Assembly: GCA_015487335.1 (NCBI GenBank)
Contig: WFPZ01000254.1
Location: forward strand, 1 to 11,076
Source of the DNA: Paracoccaceae bacterium
Lineage (GTDB): Bacteria > Pseudomonadota > Alphaproteobacteria > Rhodobacterales > Rhodobacteraceae
Direction: 5' to 3'
DNA: 11,076 bases
Shown here: positions 6,229 through 11,076 of the stretch, piece after piece
How the letters are laid out: each line of letters starts with the position of its first letter
How positions within the stretch are numbered: position 1 is the stretch's first letter
Translations under genes and position numbers: made by a program
The notes under the pieces: generated by a model
Told to the model about the DNA's origin: nothing
The model's input: the letters and a program-made list of their open reading frames with translations, nothing else
Database searches by the model: none

Positions 6229-6312
6229 AACAAAAATGCGGCGTCCGAAGACGCCGCGCCTTGAAAATTATTTGTCGGTTGCCACCACTCACAAAACCCT
6301 GGCACCGGACTG
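6229..6312 (-). ncRNA. predicted trans-acting-type small RNA, about 80 nt
   Basis: Three independent signals line up on the minus strand: a near-consensus promoter ending at 6319, a start near 6312, and a rho-independent terminator at 6257-6232. The RNA between them would have a 5' stem-loop (GG-TGCCA with TGGCA-A-CC, one bulged A), then a single-stranded A/U-rich segment (ACAAATAATTTTC) and the UUCG-capped terminator with a U tail. That layout is typical of Hfq-binding small RNAs. A frame of 45 codons opens at the ATG next to the -35 but starts upstream of the predicted start site and runs through the terminator, so coding is unlikely. I do not recognise a known family. It lies upstream of and divergent to the winged-helix gene. 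Confidence 0.6.
6232..6257 (-). terminator. rho-independent terminator of the predicted small RNA
   Basis: Perfect 8-bp stem GCGGCGTC (6238-6245) with GACGCCGC (6250-6257). On the minus strand the loop reads TTCG, an extra-stable tetraloop, and ATTTTTGTT follows. On the plus strand there is no T-run after the stem. No protein gene on the minus strand ends here, which implies a non-coding transcript. Confidence 0.8.
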
Positions 6313-6318
6313 CGACGG

Positions 6319-6346
6319 AGAATACGGATTGCTTCTCACGTGTCAA
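6319..6346 (-). promoter_or_regulatory. predicted sigma-70 promoter of the small RNA
   Basis: TTGACA (6346-6341, perfect consensus), 16 bp, TATTCT (6324-6319, four of six). The -35 lies inside an imperfect 18-bp palindrome CTCACGTGTCAACATGAG (6335-6352), which could be an operator. Confidence 0.65.
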
Positions 6347-6399
6347 CATGAGACTTCCGCGTTCTTCGTCGCAGTTCTTCTTTCCCCGGGTGAAAGGCT

Positions 6400-6711
6400 A
6401 TGTCCGAGATATCAAAACTGGCTGAACTCCGAAAGCTGATGCTTGCGATGGAGCGGTCGCTGGGCCTGGAAGAGCTTTCACCGGCCGAGCGCGACATCTT
6501 CTACGCCGCCACCGAGCTTGCGCGCGAGACCGGCAACGTCAAGACCACCGGGCTCATGGAACATGCGCTGGTTGCCAACATCTCTCGGCCAACGTTCTTC
6601 CGAGCGCTCAAGTCGCTTGTCGAGAAGGGCTATCTTTCCAGCTGCAGAAGCGCAGGGCGCGGCCGGTATGTGGTTCATGCCCGCGACACTGAGGCGAGGG
6701 GCCGTACTTGA
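6400..6711 (+). CDS. small winged helix-turn-helix DNA-binding protein
   Basis: The 103-residue product looks like a single winged-HTH domain of MarR-like type. A helical N-terminus (residues 5-22) precedes SPAERDIFYAATELAR (27-42), a second helix around TTGLMEHA (49-56) and a recognition helix ISRPTFFRALKSLVEKGYL (61-79), followed by a basic wing (CRSAGRGRYVV, 82-92). No ligand-binding domain is present, so it is either a dimeric repressor or works with a partner. ATG at 6400 follows GAAAGG at short spacing. Its stop overlaps the start of the membrane-protein gene by 4 bp, so the two are expected to act together. It lies on the opposite strand to the ribosomal genes and interrupts the usual rpmD-rplO junction. 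Regulator of its own cassette or of the neighbouring small RNA is inference. Confidence 0.85.
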   Translation: MSEISKLAELRKLMLAMERSLGLEELSPAERDIFYAATELARETGNVKTTGLMEHALVANISRPTFFRALKSLVEKGYLSSCRSAGRGRYVVHARDTEARGRT

Positions 6712-7274
6712 GCGCGGATCGCACAAGCATCGGCGGGCTGGTCAGCGAGACGTTCTCGGCCTCCCTGCTCTATCTCGGTGCGATCGTGCTGAACTTCGAG
6801 GTGGTGTTACCCGTCCAGAACCTGTTCTTTCCCGAATACACCAGCCGTGCCAGCCTGCTGTTCCTGCCTCATGGCATCCGGGTGCTGGCGGCCTGGCTGA
6901 TGGGATGGCGCGCTGTGCTGGCGCTTCTGCCCGGGGTGTTCCTGTCCTTCTTCTACGTGGCCGGGCTGGAGGTGTTCTCCCCCAGCCGGCTGGCCGGGAT
7001 CTTCATCGCCGTCACCATCGCGCCGGCCACGTTCGAGCTTTTCCGGCTGCTCGGCATCAACCTGGCGCCACGGCCTGAACGCACGCCATGCTGGATCTGC
7101 ATCATGATCGTGGGGCTGGTTGCCTCGGTCGCGGGCTCGATGCTGACCAATCTCGCCTTCGGCAGCGCGCCCGTCGATTACTTCGCCTACGTGATCGGCG
7201 ACATGGCGGGGCTGTTCTTCCTGATGCTGGCCCTGATGCTGATCTTTCGCTGGATGCGCCGACTCGGCCGGTAG
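6708..7274 (+). CDS. multi-pass membrane protein, MASE1-like (TTG start)
   Basis: The 188-residue product is strongly hydrophobic with about six membrane segments: residues 17-38, 48-65, 67-87, 94-115, 127-150 and 158-182, ending in a basic RWMRRLGR tail. FLPHGIRVLAAWLMGWRA (52-69) and GDMAGLFFLMLALML (164-178) recall the P-x-G-I-x-x-x-A-x-x-L-x-G-W and D-x-x-G-x-x-x-x-x-P-x-L patterns of MASE1 sensor domains, but here there is no attached kinase, GGDEF or other output domain. The start is TTG at 6708 in a TTGA overlap with the upstream stop, with GAGGCGAGGGG before it; this is the only reasonable start in frame ahead of the first membrane segment. A small membrane sensor paired with the winged-helix protein is one reading; function is unknown. 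Confidence 0.82.
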   Translation: MSADRTSIGGLVSETFSASLLYLGAIVLNFEVVLPVQNLFFPEYTSRASLLFLPHGIRVLAAWLMGWRAVLALLPGVFLSFFYVAGLEVFSPSRLAGIFIAVTIAPATFELFRLLGINLAPRPERTPCWICIMIVGLVASVAGSMLTNLAFGSAPVDYFAYVIGDMAGLFFLMLALMLIFRWMRRLGR

Positions 7275-7341
7275 GGCCGCGGCAGACGACATGAAAACGC
7301 CCCGGAGCGGCTCCGGGGCGTCTTGTGTTTCTGCCGCGGCC
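7275..7341. repeat. nested inverted repeat around the terminator
   Basis: Outer 12-bp arms GGCCGCGGCAGA (7275-7286) and TCTGCCGCGGCC (7330-7341) enclose the terminator hairpin (7297-7321) completely. The outer left arm begins at the base after the stop of the membrane-protein gene. The right arm also overlaps the competing hairpin at 7338-7353. Confidence 0.75.
7293..7321 (-). terminator. rho-independent terminator after rpmD
   Basis: Perfect 11-bp stem ACGCCCCGGAG (7297-7307) with CTCCGGGGCGT (7311-7321) and a three-base loop; on the minus strand it is followed by TTTTCATG. It lies between the convergent rpmD and membrane-protein genes and may also slow the plus-strand transcript, where CTTGTGTTTC follows. 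It ends the first ribosomal-protein block. Confidence 0.85.
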
Positions 7342-7353
7342 GGTTCTCCGGCC
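7338..7353. repeat. short hairpin next to the rpmD stop
   Basis: GGCCGG (7338-7343) pairs with CCGGCC (7348-7353) around TTCT, 13 bp from the rpmD stop. It shares bases with the right arm of the 12-bp outer repeat, so the two structures exclude each other. Confidence 0.55.
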
Positions 7354-7366
7354 GGCCTGGTTCCGC

Positions 7367-7558
7367 TCAGCCGCGTTCTTCCACGATCTCCACCAGATGC
7401 GGGATCTTGTTGATCATGCCGCGGATGGCGGGAGTGTCCTCGAGCTCGCGCATCTTGTGCATCTTGTTGAGCCCCAGCCCGATCAGCGTGGCGCGCTGGT
7501 CGGCGGGACGGCGGATCGGCGAGCCGATCTGCTTCACGACGATGGTCTTCCTGGCCAT
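7367..7558 (-). CDS. rpmD: 50S ribosomal protein L30
   Basis: L30 is a small, peripheral large-subunit protein. The 63-residue product begins MARKTIVVKQIGSPIRRP and has the family core QRATLIGLGLNKMHKMRELEDTP near residues 21-43. Length is normal. The TAAGGAG made by the rpsE stop and the ribosome-binding site lies just upstream, pointing to coupling. It is the last gene of the first block and is followed by hairpins and a terminator, instead of rplO as in most bacteria. Confidence 0.98.
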   Translation of the reverse strand: MARKTIVVKQIGSPIRRPADQRATLIGLGLNKMHKMRELEDTPAIRGMINKIPHLVEIVEERG

Positions 7559-7570
7559 GTCTCGCTCTCC

Positions 7571-8152
7571 TTACGCTTCGGCTGCTTCGGCGGCCGGTTG
7601 CCCGGCGGTCTTGGCGGCATCGGACTTGTGCAGGATCTCGGCCACCTTCTTGCCCCGGCGCTGGGCGATGGCGCGCGGGCTGCTTTCCTTCTTCAGCCCG
7701 TCGATGGTGGCACGGATCATGTTGTAGGGGTTCTGGGAGCCGAGCGACTTGGCGACAACATCCTTGACGCCGAGCATCTCGAACACCGCGCGCATCGGGC
7801 CGCCGGCGATGATCCCGGTGCCCTCCGGCGCCGAGCGCATCACCACCTTGCCGGCGCCGTGACGGCCTTCCATGTCATGGTGCAGGGTCCGCCCCTCGCG
7901 CAGCGGCACGCGGATCATCTGGCGCTTGGCCTGTTCGGTGGCCTTGCGGATCGCCTCGGGCACTTCCTTGGCCTTGCCCTTGCCAAAGCCCACGCGCCCC
8001 TTCTGGTCGCCCACCACGACAAGCGCGGCGAAGCCGAAGCGCTTGCCGCCCTTGACGGTCTTGGAGACGCGGTTGATCGCTACGAGACGATCGGCGAATT
8101 CCGGCTGCTCCTCGCGGTCGCGGCGGCCCCGGTGTTGCGGTTCTCTTGCCAT
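7571..8152 (-). CDS. rpsE: 30S ribosomal protein S5
   Basis: S5 lies near the decoding region and mRNA entry, and affects fidelity. The 193-residue product has an Arg-rich N-terminal extension, the double-stranded-RNA-binding-like S5 domain with GGKRFGFAALVVVGDQKGRVGFG at 35-57 and KAKEVPEAIRKA at 60-71, and a C-terminal domain with APEGTGIIAGGPMRAVFE near 110-127 and LGSQNPYNMIRAT. It ends with an Ala/Glu-rich tail that makes it longer than E. coli S5 (167 aa), which is common in alphaproteobacteria. The rplR stop and its ribosome-binding site share TAAGGAG. Confidence 0.99.
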   Translation of the reverse strand: MAREPQHRGRRDREEQPEFADRLVAINRVSKTVKGGKRFGFAALVVVGDQKGRVGFGKGKAKEVPEAIRKATEQAKRQMIRVPLREGRTLHHDMEGRHGAGKVVMRSAPEGTGIIAGGPMRAVFEMLGVKDVVAKSLGSQNPYNMIRATIDGLKKESSPRAIAQRRGKKVAEILHKSDAAKTAGQPAAEAAEA

Positions 8153-8164
8153 TCTCGTCTCTCC

Positions 8165-8524
8165 TTAGAACTTCAGGCCGCCTTCACGGGCGGCGTCGGC
8201 CAGCGCCTTGACCTTGCCGTGATAGAGGAAGCCGCCGCGGTCGAAGTAGCATTCCGTCACATTGGCCTTCTTTGCGCGCTCGGCAATCGCCTTGCCCACC
8301 CTGGCCGCGGCCTCGAGGTTGTTCTTCCCGACGAAGCCGAGATCCTTCTCGAGAGTCGAAGCGGAGGCGATGGTGACGCCGCGAACGTCGTCGATCAGCT
8401 GGACGCTGATGTTCTTGTTGCTGCGGTGAACGCTGAGCCGCGGACGGCCGCCGGCGCTCTTGCGAAGCTTGTTGCGAACGCGCAGACGGCGCTTCACGAA
8501 CAGGTCTCGTTTGCTGTTTGCCAT
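8165..8524 (-). CDS. rplR: 50S ribosomal protein L18
   Basis: L18 binds 5S rRNA in the central protuberance together with L5. The 119-residue product has a basic N-terminus (SKRDLFVKRRLRVRNKLR), RPRLSVHRSNKNISVQLIDD near 27-46 and the C-terminal FDRGGFLYHGKVKALADAAREGGLKF, all typical of L18. The start at 8524 follows TAAGGA, which overlaps the rplF stop. It sits 13 bp from rplF and 12 bp from rpsE in the usual spc order. Confidence 0.99.
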   Translation of the reverse strand: MANSKRDLFVKRRLRVRNKLRKSAGGRPRLSVHRSNKNISVQLIDDVRGVTIASASTLEKDLGFVGKNNLEAAARVGKAIAERAKKANVTECYFDRGGFLYHGKVKALADAAREGGLKF

Positions 8525-8537
8525 GGTTCTCGCGTCC

Positions 8538-9071
8538 TTACTTCTTCTTGCCTTCCTTGCGGAAGATGTACTCGTCCTTGTACTTGATGCCCTTGCCCTT
8601 GTAGGGCTCGGGCTTGCGCCATTCGCGGATATTGGCCGCGACCTGGCCGACGAGCTGCGGGTCGATGCCTTCGACGACGATCTCCGTCTGCTTCGGGGCC
8701 GTCACGGTGACGCCCTCGGGCACCTCGAAATCCACCTCGTGGCTGTAGCCGAGCGAGAGCTTGAGCGTATTGCCCTGCATCTGTGCGCGATAGCCGACGC
8801 CGCTGATCTCGAGCTCCTTGCGGAAGCCCTGCGAAACCCCGGTGACGAGGTTCTGCACGACGGTACGGCTCATGCCCCACTGCTGGCGGGCACGCTTGGA
8901 ATTGCCGCGCGGGGTGACGGTGATGACGTTGTCCTTCACCTCGATGGTGACATCGTCGGTGGCGGTGAAGCTCAGGGCTCCCTTGGGGCCCTTCACCTCG
9001 ACGGTCTGACCGGAGACGGTGGCGGTAACCCCCGACGGCAGCTCGACCGGTTTTTTGCCAATACGAGACAT
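8538..9071 (-). CDS. rplF: 50S ribosomal protein L6
   Basis: L6 lies near the factor-binding site and sarcin-ricin loop. The 177-residue product begins MSRIGKKPVELPSGV and contains two L6 repeats, with the C-terminal signature KPEPYKGKGIKY near residue 153 and a Lys-rich end. Length equals that of E. coli. ATG at 9071 is fixed by GAGGAGGGG, which overlaps the rpsH stop (TGAGGAGG); a 22-codon upstream extension has no family similarity. Confidence 0.99.
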   Translation of the reverse strand: MSRIGKKPVELPSGVTATVSGQTVEVKGPKGALSFTATDDVTIEVKDNVITVTPRGNSKRARQQWGMSRTVVQNLVTGVSQGFRKELEISGVGYRAQMQGNTLKLSLGYSHEVDFEVPEGVTVTAPKQTEIVVEGIDPQLVGQVAANIREWRKPEPYKGKGIKYKDEYIFRKEGKKK

Positions 9072-9081
9072 GCGCCCCTCC

Positions 9082-9474
9082 TCAGAAGACCGTGCAGAGC
9101 ACTTCACCGCCGACATTGGCGGAGCGCGCTGCTGCATCCGACATCACACCCTTGGGGGTGGAGACGATCGACACGCCGAGGCCCTGGCGGACCTGCGGCA
9201 AATCCTTGACACCCATGTAAACGCGGCGACCGGGCTTGGAGACCCGCTTGAGCTCGCGGATGACGGGGGTGCCGTCATGGTATTTCAGGCTGATCTCGAG
9301 GGCCGGATGACCCTTTTCATCGGTCACCTTTTCGTAGCCACGAATATAGCCTTCGTCGACCAGCACATCCAGCACCCAGGCACGAAGCTTGGAGGCGGGC
9401 GTGATCACGGTAGACTTGCCACGCATCTGCGCGTTGCGGATGCGGGTCAGCATATCGCCGAGAGGATCGTTCAT
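9082..9474 (-). CDS. rpsH: 30S ribosomal protein S8
   Basis: S8 binds 16S rRNA in the central domain; in E. coli it is also the translational repressor of the spc operon. The 130-residue product begins MNDPLGDMLTRIRNAQ and ends with the signature region around STPKGVMSDAAARSANVGGEVLCTVF (105-130). The ribosome-binding site TAAGGAGG overlaps the rpsN stop. An out-of-frame ATG AAA TGA just upstream overlaps the real ATG, but it lies only two bases from the Shine-Dalgarno, so it is probably not used. Confidence 0.99.
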   Translation of the reverse strand: MNDPLGDMLTRIRNAQMRGKSTVITPASKLRAWVLDVLVDEGYIRGYEKVTDEKGHPALEISLKYHDGTPVIRELKRVSKPGRRVYMGVKDLPQVRQGLGVSIVSTPKGVMSDAAARSANVGGEVLCTVF

Positions 9475-9486
9475 TTCATGCCCTCC

Positions 9487-9792
9487 TTACCAGCTCGATT
9501 TCACGAGGCCGGGGATCTGCCCCTGGGAGCCGAGCTCGCGCAGCGCGATCCGCGAAATCTTGAGCTTGCGGTAGTAAGCGTGCGGCCGGCCGGTAAGCTG
9601 GCAGCGGTTGTGCAGCCGGGTGGGCGAGCTGTTGCGCGGCAGTTTCGCCAGCTTCAGGCGCGCCTTGAAACGCTCTTCCATGGGCCGGGATTCGTCGTTC
9701 GCGATTTCCTTCAGCGCGGCCCGCTTGGCGGCGTATTTCGCCACCAGACGCTGGCGCTTCTTCTCGCGTTCGACCATTGCTTTCTTAGCCAT
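9487..9792 (-). CDS. rpsN: 30S ribosomal protein S14, long zinc-independent type
   Basis: S14 belongs to the small-subunit head. The 101-residue product begins MAKKAMVEREKKRQRL and has the C-terminal signature RCQLTGRPHAYYRKLKISR near 63-81. It has only one cysteine in this region and no CxxC pairs, so it is the zinc-independent form, as is usual when S14 is 101 aa rather than 61 aa. GGAGGAGATAGG precedes the ATG at 9792; the gap to rplE is 20 bp. Confidence 0.99.
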   Translation of the reverse strand: MAKKAMVEREKKRQRLVAKYAAKRAALKEIANDESRPMEERFKARLKLAKLPRNSSPTRLHNRCQLTGRPHAYYRKLKISRIALRELGSQGQIPGLVKSSW

Positions 9793-9812
9793 TTCCTATC
9801 TCCTCCCGCGCG

Positions 9813-10376
9813 TCACGAGTTGAAGGGCATGTTGAAATGCTTCAACAGCGCCTTTGCTTCCGCGTCCGTTTTCGCGGTGGTGCAGATGACGATATCCATC
9901 CCCCAGACCTCATCGACCTTGTCGAAATCGATCTCGGGGAAAACGATATGTTCCCTGATGCCGAGTGCATAGTTGCCGCGACCGTCGAAGCTCTTGCCCG
10001 AAACGCCGCGGAAGTCGCGCACGCGCGGCAGGGCGATGGTGATCAGCCGGTCGAGGAATTCGTACATCCGGTCGCCGCGCAGGGTGACCTTGGCCCCAAG
10101 CGGCATGTTCTCGCGAACCCTGAAGCCGGCGATCGACTTCTTGGCGCGGGTGATTACCGCCCTCTGGCCCGCAATCGCGGTGAGATCTTCCTGCGCAGAC
10201 TTGGCTTTCTTGGAGTCCTTCACCGCCTCGGAACCGCAGCCGATGTTGAGGACGATCTTGTCAAGCCGCGGGATCTGCATGTCGTTGCGGTAGGAGAATT
10301 CCTCCTTCAGCGCATCACGGACCTTGTCGCGGTAGAGCGCCTTCAGGCGCGGGGTGTAGCTGGCAGCGTCAAGCAT
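9813..10376 (-). CDS. rplE: 50S ribosomal protein L5
   Basis: L5 binds 5S rRNA and contacts P-site tRNA and S13. The 187-residue product has PRLDKIVLNIGCGSEAVKD near residues 36-54, AVITRAKKSIAGFRVREN near 73-90 and MPLGAKVTLRG, followed by LPRVRDFRGVSGKSFDGRGNY. The NIGCGSEAV variant, in place of the more common NMGVGEAV, is a form I associate with Rhodobacteraceae. ATG at 10376 lies inside rplX: the two genes overlap by 8 bp, which points to coupled translation. A longer in-frame extension would overlap rplX further and shows no similarity. Confidence 0.98.
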   Translation of the reverse strand: MLDAASYTPRLKALYRDKVRDALKEEFSYRNDMQIPRLDKIVLNIGCGSEAVKDSKKAKSAQEDLTAIAGQRAVITRAKKSIAGFRVRENMPLGAKVTLRGDRMYEFLDRLITIALPRVRDFRGVSGKSFDGRGNYALGIREHIVFPEIDFDKVDEVWGMDIVICTTAKTDAEAKALLKHFNMPFNS

Positions 10377-10680
10377 CGATCGCCTCCCCGGTGGTCTTGG
10401 CATAGCGCACCTTCTTGCCGTCCTCGAAACGGAAGCCGACGCGGGTGGGTTTGCCATTGCTGTCAAGCAGCGCCAGGTTGGACAGATCGATGGGCATGGC
10501 CTGCGGAATGCGGCCGCCCTGGCTGTTCTGCGACTGGCGCACGTGGCGGATGGCGATGTTGATGCCCTCGACGATGGCCTTGCCCTCTTTCGGCATCACG
10601 CGGATGATCTCTCCCTGGCGGCCCTTGTCCTTGCCGGCCAGAACGATCACCTTGTCGCCCTTCTTCAGTTTCGCGGCCAT
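10369..10680 (-). CDS. rplX: 50S ribosomal protein L24
   Basis: L24 is an early assembly initiator of the large subunit near the exit tunnel. The 103-residue product has a KOW motif at the N-terminus (KKGDKVIVLAGKDKGRQGEI, residues 6-25), then VEGINIAIRHVRQSQNSQGGRI near 37-58 and the C-terminal basic half. The ATG lies one base after the rplN stop, with GGAGGTG inside the end of rplN serving as ribosome-binding site. It overlaps rplE by 8 bp at its 3' end. Confidence 0.99.
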   Translation of the reverse strand: MAAKLKKGDKVIVLAGKDKGRQGEIIRVMPKEGKAIVEGINIAIRHVRQSQNSQGGRIPQAMPIDLSNLALLDSNGKPTRVGFRFEDGKKVRYAKTTGEAIDA

Positions 10681-10681
10681 C

Positions 10682-11050
10682 CTACAGCACCTCCGGGGCG
10701 AGCGAGATGATCTTCATGAAGTTCTTGGCGCGCAACTCGCGCACCACCGGGCCGAAGATGCGGGTGCCGATCGGCTCGTTGTTGTTGTTGAGGATCACCG
10801 CCGCGTTGCGGTCAAAGCGGATGGCGGTGCCATCCTCGCGGCGCACCTCCTTGGCGGTGCGCACGACGACGGCCTTGCGCACGTCGCCCTTCTTCACGCG
10901 GCCGCGCGGGATGGCTTCCTTCACCGACACCACGATGATGTCGCCCACCGAGGCATATCGGCGGTGGGAACCACCCAGGACCTTGATGCACTGAACCCGG
11001 CGCGCGCCGGAGTTGTCAGCAACATCCAGATTGGTCTGCATCTGGATCAT
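10682..11050 (-). CDS. rplN: 50S ribosomal protein L14
   Basis: L14 lies at the subunit interface (bridges B5/B8). The 122-residue product begins MIQMQTNLDVADNSGAR and has GSHRRYASVGDIIVVSVKEA near 27-46 and the signature RFDRNAAVILNNNNEPIGTRIFGPV near 78-102. Length equals the family norm. The ATG at 11050 follows GGGAGAAACC; ATG three codons in is a weaker alternative. rpsQ would be expected just beyond the right edge, since the 26 bases after the start hold only the ribosome-binding site. Confidence 0.99.
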   Translation of the reverse strand: MIQMQTNLDVADNSGARRVQCIKVLGGSHRRYASVGDIIVVSVKEAIPRGRVKKGDVRKAVVVRTAKEVRREDGTAIRFDRNAAVILNNNNEPIGTRIFGPVVRELRAKNFMKIISLAPEVL

Positions 11051-11076
11051 TTGGTTTCTCCCGACCTTTGGGGGGC

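Larger units (their letters stand above)
5949..6399. other. 451-bp intergenic region rich in inverted repeats
   Basis: No protein gene is supported here. Reading left to right it holds the rplO leader and promoter, short hairpins (CGGCA/TGCCG near 6093-6108; TCGGA/TCCGA at 6114-6127), a run of four perfect palindromes at 6167-6257, a predicted minus-strand small RNA, and the upstream region of the winged-helix gene. A clear plus-strand promoter for that gene was not found. Parts (6120-6350) look more A/T-rich than the flanking genes. Confidence 0.7.

Noticed and set aside
6301..6314. Sigma-54-like TGGCAC...TGC upstream of the winged-helix gene
   Set aside because: The GG-to-GC spacing is 11 bases instead of the required 12, so it is not a usable -24/-12 promoter.
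6226..6349. A 45-codon minus-strand frame across the predicted small RNA
   Set aside because: Its ATG lies upstream of the predicted transcription start and it reads through the terminator stem, so it would not be on the RNA.
6443..7078. A 211-codon plus-strand frame overlapping the cassette genes
   Set aside because: It is out of frame with both the winged-helix and membrane-protein genes, which show recognisable structure; its product is Arg/Pro/Ala-rich with no start signal.
1..11076. CRISPR array, tRNA or rRNA genes, insertion sequence ends, integrase
   Set aside because: No regular direct repeats with spacers, no cloverleaf or rRNA-like stretches and no transposase or integrase reading frames were seen; the cassette at 6400-7274 has no recognisable mobile-element ends.

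Overview
The window is a high-GC alphaproteobacterial chromosome segment, most probably from Rhodobacterales (Rhodobacteraceae/Roseobacteraceae). The evidence is the gene order (spc genes, then secY-adk, then rpsM-rpsK-rpoA-rplQ with no rpmJ, infA or rpsD), the L5 variant with an NIGCGSEAVKD stretch, and the adjacent quorum-sensing-type LuxR gene. This assignment is by recognition of protein sequences; no database was searched.

Nearly everything is on the minus strand. Reading from right to left, the first block is rplN-rplX-rplE-rpsN-rpsH-rplF-rplR-rpsE-rpmD, packed with gaps of 1-21 bp or overlaps, and ending in a strong rho-independent terminator just after rpmD. The second block, rplO-secY-adk, has its own predicted promoter. 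The third block, rpsM-rpsK-rpoA-rplQ, is preceded by a 196-bp gap with a predicted promoter and a hairpin-rich leader, and ends in a strong terminator. Together these genes supply small- and large-subunit ribosomal proteins, the RNA polymerase alpha subunit, the Sec translocon channel and adenylate kinase.

The spc cluster is split between rpmD and rplO by about 1.4 kb carrying two plus-strand genes: a 103-aa winged-helix DNA-binding protein and a 188-aa multi-pass membrane protein with a MASE1-like look. They overlap by 4 bp (TTGA), so they are probably co-translated. The roughly 450-bp intergenic stretch beside them holds a run of perfect palindromes and what looks like an undescribed minus-strand small RNA: a near-consensus promoter, about 80 nt of RNA with a 5' stem-loop and an A/U-rich single-stranded segment, and a UUCG-capped terminator. 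This is the most interesting feature of the window.

At the left edge is the 5' part of a LuxR-type regulator gene (autoinducer-binding domain). Its start region overlaps a 21-bp lux-box-like palindrome, which is well placed to control both luxR itself and a divergent 61-codon open reading frame of unknown function.
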